This document shows positions 1 to 5,573 of a DNA stretch of 6,218 nucleotides, piece by piece (the first letter of the stretch is position 1; each line of letters opens with the position of its first letter). The stretch comes from Campylobacterota bacterium (GTDB taxonomy: Bacteria; Campylobacterota; Campylobacteria; Campylobacterales; JAADDG01): contig JAADDG010000212.1 in assembly GCA_013154075.1 (NCBI GenBank), positions 1-6,218 on the forward strand. Reading direction: 5' to 3'. The position numbers and the translations under genes were made by a program. Under the pieces are notes generated by a model. That model saw only the letters and a list, made by a program, of their open reading frames with translations. It was not told the origin of the DNA and searched no databases.

Positions 1-1352
1 AGCAAAACGGCCGTCGGATCGCCTCTGTAGCTTCTGCTTATCTTATCGATCTCGTCCAAAACGATTACCGGATCCATCTCTTTGGCCTCTATCAAGCCTT
101 GAACGATTCTACCCGGCATCGCTCCTATATAGGTTCTTCTATGTCCTCTAAGCTCGTTTACGTCTTCCAATCCTCCGAGCGCTATCCTTACAAGCTTTCT
201 TTTTAAAGCGGTGGCTATCGAGTTTGCCAAAGAGGTTTTACCCACTCCCGGAGGTCCGGCAAAACACAAAATAACTCCCTTGCCTTCACTCTCTTTATAG
301 CCTCTTTTAGCAAGAAGCTCTTTTACGGCAAAATACTCAACTATCCTCTCTTTTGGTTTCTCAAGACCGTAGTGATCCTTATCAAGCTGCTTTTTTACCT
401 CGTTTATATCGAGCTCTTCTTTGGAATACTCACCGAAAGGTATCTCCAAAACCCAATCGAGATAGCTTTGAATGACGTTTGCGTCCGCGGAATCGGGATG
501 CATTCTTGAGAGTCTGTTTATCTGCTTTTTGATCTCTTTATAAGCATCCTCGCTCATATAGGGCTTTTTCTCTTCAAGCTTTTTGAAATACTCCTCTATC
601 TCCTCTTCTCTTTGAGTATCTACTCCAAGCTCGTGCTGAATCTCTTTTAGCTGCTCTTTTAGAAAATACTCTTTATTTATCTTTTCTATTTTAGAGTGGA
701 CTTTGGACTTTATCTCTTTTTGAAGCTTGCTTGCCTCTATCTCTTCGCTGATGTAATCTATCAGCATCAAAAGGCGCTCTTCAAGATCCGTTTCTATAAA
801 AAGCTTATAGGCTTGATCTTTTTTAAGCCTCATGGTGCTTGCGATCAGATCCACTATCCTATTTGGATCCACATTATCTTCTATAGTTTTTAAAAGATCC
901 GGCGGAAAAATTGAGCTTAAAGAAGCAAGGGTTCTCACCCTCTCTTGCAAAATAGCCAAAATAGCGTCTATTTTCAGCTGATTGTACTCTTTTATCTCTA
1001 TCAGATCTACGAAAGCTTCAAGCGGATTGTTATTTAGCTCTTTTATTATTTTGGCTTTCGCCATACCTTGAAAGAGTATCTTTATCCTTCCGTCAGGCAA
1101 AGATACCTTTCTCATAATAGAGCCGACAACTCCGACATCATAAGCATCTTCGAACTCTCTTCCTCCCTCATGCCCCGGTTTTGCGGGAACTATCATCAAA
1201 AGAGAGTTTTTCTCTATAGCCTCCAAAACGGCTCTTGTATTTTTTTCGTCCGAAATAAAAATCGGAGATATCATAAAAGGGTATAAAAATATATCATCTT
1301 CTATTACGACGGGTAATTCCATCGGAAATGAACCGTAATCACTCAATTTCAA
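1..1352 (-). CDS. lon: ATP-dependent protease Lon, N-terminal and AAA+ part (truncated by window edge)
   Basis: Lon is a cytoplasmic homohexameric AAA+ serine protease that unfolds and degrades damaged and regulatory proteins. The frame stays open for 450 codons and runs off the window, so the rest of the AAA+ module and the Ser-Lys protease domain are not visible (the family is about 800 residues). What is visible is a LonN substrate-binding domain (about residues 8-205), a charged helical linker (about 205-330), then the ATPase. Walker A GPPGVGKT is at residues 366-373 (234-257), the LRGHRRTYIGAMPGRI loop follows, and Walker B VIVLDEID ends near residue 436 (45-68). The last readable residues are RGDPTAVL, a typical Lon string. 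The start is TTG: AAGGAG lies 7 nt upstream, and the peptide from it (LKLSDYGSFPMELP) resembles the usual Lon N-terminus in this phylum. An in-frame ATG at codon 11 would remove that part and has no Shine-Dalgarno. The gene has its own promoter 138 bp downstream of bamD. Family assignment is certain; the start is very likely. Confidence 0.97.
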   Translation of the reverse strand, partial: MKLSDYGSFPMELPVVIEDDIFLYPFMISPIFISDEKNTRAVLEAIEKNSLLMIVPAKPGHEGGREFEDAYDVGVVGSIMRKVSLPDGRIKILFQGMAKAKIIKELNNNPLEAFVDLIEIKEYNQLKIDAILAILQERVRTLASLSSIFPPDLLKTIEDNVDPNRIVDLIASTMRLKKDQAYKLFIETDLEERLLMLIDYISEEIEASKLQKEIKSKVHSKIEKINKEYFLKEQLKEIQHELGVDTQREEEIEEYFKKLEEKKPYMSEDAYKEIKKQINRLSRMHPDSADANVIQSYLDWVLEIPFGEYSKEELDINEVKKQLDKDHYGLEKPKERIVEYFAVKELLAKRGYKESEGKGVILCFAGPPGVGKTSLANSIATALKRKLVRIALGGLEDVNELRGHRRTYIGAMPGRIVQGLIEAKEMDPVIVLDEIDKISRSYRGDPTAVL

Positions 1353-1365
1353 AATATAACTCCTT
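1350..1365 (-). promoter_or_regulatory. lon ribosome binding site with TTG start codon
   Basis: AAGGAG (1365-1360) precedes TTG (1352-1350) by 7 nt. This is a strong Shine-Dalgarno at ideal spacing, and it decides the non-ATG start of lon. A second in-frame TTG two codons later and an ATG at codon 11 are less well placed. Confidence 0.8.
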
Positions 1366-1390
1366 ATCTTTTTATTTATAAAACTTTAGG

Positions 1391-1425
1391 TTGATATTAA
1401 TCAAACAGATATTAAACTTAAGTTT
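1391..1425 (-). repeat. Palindrome and short repeats at the predicted lon transcription start
   Basis: Just after the -10 box, the minus strand has a perfect 12-bp palindrome AAACTTAAGTTT (1425-1414). Next come two copies of TTAATATC (1415-1408 and 1400-1393), 15 bp apart. The second copy sits inside an inverted repeat, TTGAT-TAAT-ATCAA (1404-1391). The group spans roughly +1 to +35, a plausible place for a repressor operator or an mRNA leader structure. It does not match the CIRCE (HrcA) or HAIR (HspR) heat-shock operators as I know them. In such AT-rich DNA, short symmetric elements can occur by chance. Confidence 0.4.
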
Positions 1426-1432
1426 CGTTTTA

Positions 1433-1461
1433 TTTATAGCAAATTTTATCCGTTTTGTCAA
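1433..1461 (-). promoter_or_regulatory. Predicted sigma-70 promoter of lon
   Basis: On the minus strand a perfect -35 hexamer TTGACA (1461-1456) is followed by a 17-bp spacer and TATAAA (1438-1433, five of six matches to TATAAT). Transcription should begin near 1426-1424, leaving a leader of about 73 nt before the TTG start. It lies inside the only sizeable intergenic gap of the window, directly upstream of lon. The sequence match is direct; promoter activity is inferred. Confidence 0.75.
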
Positions 1462-1482
1462 ATAACTTATTAAGATAGACTC

Positions 1483-1508
1483 AATTTTCTTTAGTCGAAT
1501 AGAAAATT
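1483..1508 (-). repeat. AT-rich inverted repeat spanning the bamD stop codon
   Basis: AATTTTCT (1508-1501) and AGAAAATT (1490-1483) form a perfect 8-bp inverted repeat with a 10-nt loop that contains the bamD TAA stop. One G-U and one further A-U pair could extend it. The stem is poor in GC and no U-tract follows, so it is at best a weak terminator or 3'-end structure between bamD and the lon promoter. Confidence 0.3.
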
Positions 1509-2135
1509 AAAAAGACTCTCTTTTGTCTCTATTTTAATATCTTTAAGCCAAGAGTTTTTTATCTTCTCTTCATAGATCTGAGCCGCTTTCTCTTTACCGA
1601 GCCTTTTATACAAAGATATGATTTTTCTATCAAGCTGATATTGTGAGAGATACAATCTTGTAAGCATCGTTTGAACCAAAGGATTGTAGATGGAGTCGGG
1701 ATATCTGTACAGATATTTTTCGGCCAGATGAATGGTCTCTTGCAAAAGTTTCTGATCTCTATCGGGATATCTAAAAGCGTTATATTTGGCTTTTATCTTG
1801 AGATATTTCGCGTATCTTATATTTTTGGCCGTTCCGAATCTCTTTATGTATTCATCCGCGTAAAATTGAGCCAAAAGATACTCCTCCTCATCCAAATGAG
1901 CCTCTATCAATATCAAAAGAGCCTCTTTGATAAGAGGAGAATTCATATGCTCGCTTGCCAAAGAGGTGTAATAGTCGTCCGCTTGCTCCAAATTTCCTCT
2001 CTTTAGAGCCTTTATCATGTTTTGGTACCAGTAATCGGCCGTTTTATTATAAACTTCACTCTCCTTTTTTTCGGCGCATCCGAAAATAAAAAATAGAAGC
2101 GTTAATATAAGAAAAACTTTTTTCAAAGATCTCAT
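1491..2135 (-). CDS. bamD: Outer membrane protein assembly lipoprotein BamD (ComL-like)
   Basis: BamD is an essential TPR lipoprotein of the BAM complex. It sits on the periplasmic face of the outer membrane and works with BamA to insert beta-barrel proteins. The 214-residue product starts with a lipoprotein signal: basic MRSLKK, a hydrophobic core, and lipobox IFGC with the lipidated Cys at residue 20 (Phe at -2 is unusual but tolerated). The residue after Cys is Ala, so there is no Asp inner-membrane retention signal. The rest is almost all helical with TPR-like repeats: an opening helix pair near 33-60, LLAQFYADEYIKRF near 87-100, and AEKYLYRYPDS near 138-148, which resembles the family's conserved segment with a YP-S motif. 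It is somewhat shorter than E. coli BamD (about 245). Start: ATG with AAGGA 7 nt upstream. It follows cmoA by 49 bp and precedes lon, a pairing also known in Campylobacter and Helicobacter. Divergent in sequence, but supported by lipobox, TPR pattern and location. Confidence 0.85.
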   Translation of the reverse strand: MRSLKKVFLILTLLFFIFGCAEKKESEVYNKTADYWYQNMIKALKRGNLEQADDYYTSLASEHMNSPLIKEALLILIEAHLDEEEYLLAQFYADEYIKRFGTAKNIRYAKYLKIKAKYNAFRYPDRDQKLLQETIHLAEKYLYRYPDSIYNPLVQTMLTRLYLSQYQLDRKIISLYKRLGKEKAAQIYEEKIKNSWLKDIKIETKESLFNFLFD

Positions 2136-2142
2136 CGAGCAA

Positions 2143-2147
2143 TCCTT
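2143..2147 (-). promoter_or_regulatory. bamD Shine-Dalgarno
   Basis: AAGGA lies 7 nt before the bamD ATG, within the 49-bp gap after cmoA. I see no convincing promoter in this gap: a TATAAA overlaps the Shine-Dalgarno and its nearest TTG-like -35 is about 20 bp away. bamD is therefore probably transcribed from upstream. Confidence 0.6.
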
Positions 2148-2184
2148 TTATATCCTAAATTACCGTTATTTTACCCAATTTTAC

Positions 2185-2901
2185 TTAAGAAGCGCTCTTT
2201 TTGACAAAATAGGTGGAGAAATTAGCCCATTTAAAGATTATCTCTATGTAAGAAAAACCGGCGTTTTTAAACATCTCCATATTCTCTTTATCGCTATAGG
2301 GTACCAAAACGTTTTCTAAAGCCTCTCTTTTTTGAGCTATCTCAAAATCACTATAACCTTTTTTCTTTTTAAATTCGTAATACTCCTCGATAAGCTGCAG
2401 ATTCAAAACCTTATCCTCACTTATAACCTTTTCGGAGACGATGAAAAATCCCTCTTCTTCCAAAGAATTAAATATCTTTTTTACCAATTTCTCTCTTTTT
2501 AGGGGTCTTATAAATTGAAGAGTGTAGTTTGAGATGATGGCTTTGGATTTCGGGATGCTCTCTTTTAAAATATCTCCCAAAATCAGATCTATTTTAGCTC
2601 CGTAGGCTTTAGCTTTGTTTTTAGCTCTCTTTAGCATCGCTTCGGAGTTGTCTATACCTATGAGAGTTAGATTTTTATCGCTTTTTTTATAAATTTCAAG
2701 AAGAGTTTGAGCGGTGGAGCAGCCAAGATCCGTTACCGTATCGTTTGAGGAGAGATTCTTTACGATCAGATCGGAAATCAGATCTATAACCTCTTTGTAA
2801 AAAGGAACGGAGCGAACGAGCATATCGTCAAATACGCTCGCGACACTCTCGTCGAATTCGAACTGTTTTTTTATAGGTTTTTTAAAGATCTCATCTTTCA
2901 T
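2185..2901 (-). CDS. cmoA: Carboxy-S-adenosyl-L-methionine synthase CmoA
   Basis: CmoA converts SAM and prephenate to carboxy-SAM. CmoB then uses this to make 5-oxyacetyluridine (cmo5U) at the wobble position 34 of tRNAs. The 238-residue protein (E. coli about 247) has a Rossmann methyltransferase fold. Visible family signatures are FDESVASVFDDMLVRSVPFY (residues 16-35), motif I DLGCS (58-62), the acidic loop IGIDNSEAML (81-90), GDI (109-111), NYTLQF (125-130), the SEK strand (156-158), and KKGYSDFEIAQKREALENV (180-198). R192 in that last motif corresponds to the arginine known to bind the carboxylate of carboxy-SAM in E. coli, which separates CmoA from plain methyltransferases. Its ATG shares one base with the upstream stop (TAATG), and the only purine-rich site close by is weak, so initiation probably relies on translational coupling. 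cmoB is not in the window. Confidence 0.95.
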   Translation of the reverse strand: MKDEIFKKPIKKQFEFDESVASVFDDMLVRSVPFYKEVIDLISDLIVKNLSSNDTVTDLGCSTAQTLLEIYKKSDKNLTLIGIDNSEAMLKRAKNKAKAYGAKIDLILGDILKESIPKSKAIISNYTLQFIRPLKREKLVKKIFNSLEEEGFFIVSEKVISEDKVLNLQLIEEYYEFKKKKGYSDFEIAQKREALENVLVPYSDKENMEMFKNAGFSYIEIIFKWANFSTYFVKKSAS

Positions 2902-3371
2902 TAAAACTTTTTCTTAAACTCCTCGATAAGTTCGTTTTTGTCTCTTTTGGTAAGATCTTTTTTCAACGTTCTAAATACTTTGGCCTGTACGTCTTTATCT
3001 ATTTTGGAATATACTCTATCGAATATATGCTCAGAAATCGCTAAAAAGACTTTAGGAGGATTGTTTTCTCTAACTATCTTGTTTATATCGTCCGCAATCG
3101 TTCTAATTACGTCCTCTTCAAGTTTGGCTTCAAGATTATGAGGCTCTCCGTGAGATCTCATACCGTTTGCATCCCCTTTGAATTGTCCCGGCTCATCGGT
3201 AGTGATATCTTGAAGTCTCATATGAGACTCTACGTAGTCAAAAGCGTTTATCAAATCAAGCTTTACGTTTTGAGGTTTAAGTCCCGCTTCAGCTTCCAAA
3301 TCTCTCGGATTCGCCTTATAGATTTTCATCTCTCCCAAACTTGCTACGATTACCAAATCGTTTACTTTCAT
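2901..3371 (-). CDS. Host attachment protein family (eRF1-like fold) protein
   Basis: This 156-residue cytoplasmic protein (no signal peptide or membrane segment) looks like the Pfam Host_attach family, which is related to bacterial/archaeal eRF1-like (baeRF) domains. The name comes from early genetic work and is not a reliable function. Family-like features are an N-terminal strand LVIVASLGEMKIYKA (residues 6-20), a D-x-PG-[RQ]-F element DEPGQF (59-64) followed by a Gly/His-rich loop (65-78), an acidic helix EAKLEEDVIRTIADDINKIV (81-100), the strand KVFLAISEHIFDRV (107-120), and a C-terminal KKDLTKRDKNELIEEF (137-152). The eRF1 catalytic GGQ tripeptide is absent. Two adjacent ATG codons (3374 and 3371) are possible. 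The second is 5 nt from GGAG and the first only 2 nt, so I chose the second. It lies 17 bp after hisD, and its stop overlaps the cmoA start, so it is coupled to a tRNA-modification gene. The function is unknown; family assignment is by pattern only. Confidence 0.78.
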   Translation of the reverse strand: MKVNDLVIVASLGEMKIYKANPRDLEAEAGLKPQNVKLDLINAFDYVESHMRLQDITTDEPGQFKGDANGMRSHGEPHNLEAKLEEDVIRTIADDINKIVRENNPPKVFLAISEHIFDRVYSKIDKDVQAKVFRTLKKDLTKRDKNELIEEFKKKF

Positions 3372-3376
3372 CATTT

Positions 3377-3384
3377 CTCCTTTT
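3377..3384 (-). promoter_or_regulatory. Shine-Dalgarno of the host-attachment-family gene
   Basis: AAAAGGAG sits in the 17-bp gap after hisD. Its spacing (5 nt to the ATG at 3371, 2 nt to the ATG at 3374) favours the second of the two tandem start codons. Confidence 0.6.
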
Positions 3385-3388
3385 AAAA

Positions 3389-4681
3389 TTATTTTTCCAA
3401 TCTTATAAGTACGGACTTTTTATGGGCGTCCAAACCTTCAATATCGGCCAAAATTGCGCAATCCTCTCCCAAAGCCTCTATTCCCTCTTTGCTCATAGCT
3501 ATAATAGAGGATTTTTTCAAAAAGTTCTCTACGCTAAGAGGGGAGTAGAATTTTGCGGTGGAGCCGGTAGGCAGTGTGTGATTTGGACCCGCAATATAGT
3601 CTCCTATCGGTTCCGGAGTGTATTTACCCATAAAAATAGCCCCGGCATGTTTGATTTTGGGCAAAAGATCAAACGGATTTTCAACCATCAATTCAAGATG
3701 CTCCGGTGCGATTTCATTCATCAAAGAGGCGGCTTCCTCTAAATCTTTGGCTATGATTATAGCGCCTCTTTCTTGAATGGATTTTAGAGCTATCTCATAT
3801 CTATCCAAAGTTTTTAAATAAGAGTAGACTTCATCTTTTGTCTGCAGCGCTTTCTCTTTAGAGGTAATTATCAAAATTGAGCTTGCCATCTCGTCGTGTT
3901 CGGCTTGAGATAGAAGGTCTAAAGCCAAAAATTTGCTTTCCGCTTTTTCATCCGCTATGATTCCGATCTCGCTCGGTCCGGCAATCATATCTATATTTAC
4001 ATCTCCATAAACTATTTTTTTAGCGGTAGCTACGAAAATATTTCCCGGTCCAGTAATTACATCCACTTTCTCTATCGTTTCGGTTCCGTAAGCCATAGCG
4101 GCTATCGCGCTCGCTCCTCCCACTTTATAAGCCTTTTTGATACCGCACAGATGCATGGCCGCAAGCAAAAGGGAGTTTATTTCATTGTTCGGAGTGGGAG
4201 TGCAGACTATTATCTCCTCTACTCCCGCCACAATTGCCGGAACAGCATTCATCAAAAGAGAGCTCGGATATGCGGCTTTTCCTCCCGGAATATATAAACC
4301 GGCTCTATCTACGGGAGTTACTTTCTGTCCCAAAACCGTACCGTTTTTTTCAAAATCCATCCAAGATTTCGGAAGCTGTTTTCTGTGATATGAGAGAATT
4401 CTATCGTAGGCTAAATGAAGGGCTTTTTTTACCTTTTCATCCAAGCTCTCATAAGCTTTTTGCATCTCTTTCGGATCTATCGAAAGATCGTTATCCTCTT
4501 TTGGACTCCAGCCGTCAAACTTGGAGATATGCCTTTTTAAAGCTTCGTTTTTCTCCTCTCTTATCTCTTTGATTATATTTTTTACTACCTCCTCTACGCT
4601 CTCAATATCCACTTTGCCTCTTTGAAGAAGTATCTCAAACTCATCTTTAAAATTTTTATCGTCCGTATGCAAAATTCGCAT
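3389..4681 (-). CDS. hisD: Histidinol dehydrogenase
   Basis: HisD is the zinc-dependent, NAD-linked dimeric enzyme that oxidises L-histidinol to L-histidine in two steps, the last reactions of histidine biosynthesis, in the cytoplasm. The product is full length (430 residues; E. coli 434). Expected residues are present: Zn ligands Q259 and H262 in SQAEHDEMA, D361 in GDYIAGPNHTLPTGS, and H420 near the C-terminus in GLDAHKKS; the catalytic pair E327-H328 is in APEHLELM. The GPGNIFVATAKK (211-222) and IAGPSEIG (233-240) signatures are intact. Two starts are possible: GTG at 4684 and ATG at 4681. AAAGGA is 6 nt from the ATG but only 3 nt from the GTG, so I favour ATG. The ATG shares one base with the TGA of the upstream PLP-enzyme gene (TGATG), implying translational coupling. 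No other his genes are visible, so hisD is not in a his operon here, at least within this window. Confidence 0.98.
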   Translation of the reverse strand: MRILHTDDKNFKDEFEILLQRGKVDIESVEEVVKNIIKEIREEKNEALKRHISKFDGWSPKEDNDLSIDPKEMQKAYESLDEKVKKALHLAYDRILSYHRKQLPKSWMDFEKNGTVLGQKVTPVDRAGLYIPGGKAAYPSSLLMNAVPAIVAGVEEIIVCTPTPNNEINSLLLAAMHLCGIKKAYKVGGASAIAAMAYGTETIEKVDVITGPGNIFVATAKKIVYGDVNIDMIAGPSEIGIIADEKAESKFLALDLLSQAEHDEMASSILIITSKEKALQTKDEVYSYLKTLDRYEIALKSIQERGAIIIAKDLEEAASLMNEIAPEHLELMVENPFDLLPKIKHAGAIFMGKYTPEPIGDYIAGPNHTLPTGSTAKFYSPLSVENFLKKSSIIAMSKEGIEALGEDCAILADIEGLDAHKKSVLIRLEK

Positions 4682-5550
4682 CACTTTTCCTTTAACTTTC
4701 GCTCATATCTAAGTTTCATAGATTCGTTTCCTATCAAACCGCCCTGATGAATATACAAAATCGGTTTATCTTTTAATAGGTTTAAATAATTTAATAAAGT
4801 CATCCACCCTTTGGGATCGTAAAGAAGATCGAATTCAATCCCCGTCTCCCTTTTCAAATCCCTCCAAATCGCGTAAAATTCAGGGTAGAGTTTACCAAAA
4901 TGATATTTTTTGTCAAGTTTTAAAATCTTGGGATGATATTTTTCATCCTCAAGCTCAAAAAACTGTTTTTTTAAATAATTTTTATCTCCTACCGTAGCGG
5001 AAGTAAAAACCGAGAAAGGAAGATATTTTTGAAGAAAAAGAGCCGTAGTGCCGGTACCGGAGGGCAAAAACAGGTTCATATCCTCAAACCCTCTCTCTTT
5101 AGCCCATACGATTATCTCCTTTGCCAATATTTTCACTCCCTCTTCGGCTTCCTTCATCGCCCCGCCCTCTTTTATAAAAATAGTATCTTTTCTCTTTATA
5201 AGCTCATTCATCAAATCTTTTCTATTTTCATATATTATCATGCCGTTTTTTAGGGCCGCTTTGTAATTTCCGTGAGGATTTTCTTTGAGATAGGATGATA
5301 TGTGATCTACGAAATAGTAAAATTTCCAACCCTTAAGTTTTGCCAAAACCGATAGAGAATACATGGCGTTTGATTGAGATGAGCCGTAAGATACCACTTT
5401 GTTTATATGAGGAAAGTCGTTTATTAGATAGTAGTAAAATTTTCTCGCTTTGTTTCCGGAGAAATCTTTATCCAAAAGATCGTCTCTCTTTACAAAGAAA
5501 GTGTGATTTCTAAAAGTGATTTTATCGATAGGAGATGAAGAGAGCTTCAT
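4681..5550 (-). CDS. PLP-dependent enzyme, ACC deaminase / D-cysteine desulfhydrase family
   Basis: A fold-type II PLP enzyme of the tryptophan-synthase-beta superfamily. Family members deaminate 1-aminocyclopropane-1-carboxylate to 2-oxobutanoate or break D-cysteine into pyruvate, sulfide and ammonia. The 289-residue protein (characterised members about 330) has KRDDLLDKDFSGNKARKF at 21-38 with K34 as the likely Schiff-base lysine. YGSSQSN (55-61) corresponds to the family's G-x-x-QSN loop, with S60 as the likely active-site serine. LPSGTGTTA (162-170) is the phosphate-binding loop, LLYDPKGWM (242-250) holds the conserved tyrosine Y244, and HQGG (268-271) closes the active site. These show an active enzyme of the family but not which substrate it uses; D-cysteine or another D-amino acid seems more likely than ACC in this kind of bacterium (inference). 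It begins 21 bp after the aldolase gene, overlaps hisD by one base, and has no Shine-Dalgarno at the usual distance from its ATG. Confidence 0.88.
   Translation of the reverse strand: MKLSSSPIDKITFRNHTFFVKRDDLLDKDFSGNKARKFYYYLINDFPHINKVVSYGSSQSNAMYSLSVLAKLKGWKFYYFVDHISSYLKENPHGNYKAALKNGMIIYENRKDLMNELIKRKDTIFIKEGGAMKEAEEGVKILAKEIIVWAKERGFEDMNLFLPSGTGTTALFLQKYLPFSVFTSATVGDKNYLKKQFFELEDEKYHPKILKLDKKYHFGKLYPEFYAIWRDLKRETGIEFDLLYDPKGWMTLLNYLNLLKDKPILYIHQGGLIGNESMKLRYERKLKEK
4688..4693 (-). promoter_or_regulatory. hisD Shine-Dalgarno inside the upstream gene
   Basis: AAAGGA lies in the last codons of the PLP-enzyme gene. It is 6 nt from the ATG at 4681 and 3 nt from the GTG at 4684, which supports the ATG as the hisD start. 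Confidence 0.55.
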
Positions 5551-5573
5551 AAGAGGGAGAGAAATTCCCTCTT
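5551..5573 (-). repeat. Perfect hairpin between aldolase stop and PLP-enzyme start
   Basis: AAGAGGGA (5573-5566) and TCCCTCTT (5558-5551) form a perfect 8-bp stem with a 7-nt loop. The stem begins within the aldolase TAA stop and ends directly before the ATG of the next gene, filling the 21-bp gap. No U-tract follows, so it does not look like an ordinary intrinsic terminator. The only Shine-Dalgarno-like bases (GAGG) lie in the upstream arm, about 17 nt from the ATG. The structure might dampen translation, mark an RNA processing site or protect the aldolase mRNA end (inference). Confidence 0.55.

Noticed and set aside
696..1286. Plus-strand open frames of 65 and 72 codons opposite lon
   Set aside because: They lie wholly antisense to the well-conserved Lon reading frame, encode low-complexity peptides without family features, and have no convincing ribosome sites.
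1353..1490. CIRCE or HAIR heat-shock operator upstream of lon
   Set aside because: Neither the TTAGCACTC-N9-GAGTGCTAA nor the CTTGAGT-N7-ACTCAAG pattern is present, so HrcA or HspR control is not supported by the sequence.
2202..2230. TTGACA on the plus strand near the 3' end of cmoA, a possible antisense promoter
   Set aside because: No -10-like hexamer occurs at 16-18 bp (the bases there read AGCCCA), and there is no plus-strand gene to drive.
2938..3742. Plus-strand open frames of up to 133 codons opposite the host-attachment gene and hisD
   Set aside because: They are shadows of conserved minus-strand genes. Their F/Y/S/L-rich composition is what the reverse complement of Lys/Glu-rich coding sequence gives.
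5551..5573. Intrinsic terminator after the aldolase gene
   Set aside because: The stem is good but no T-run follows on either strand, and the next gene starts immediately after it, so it is listed as a hairpin rather than a terminator.
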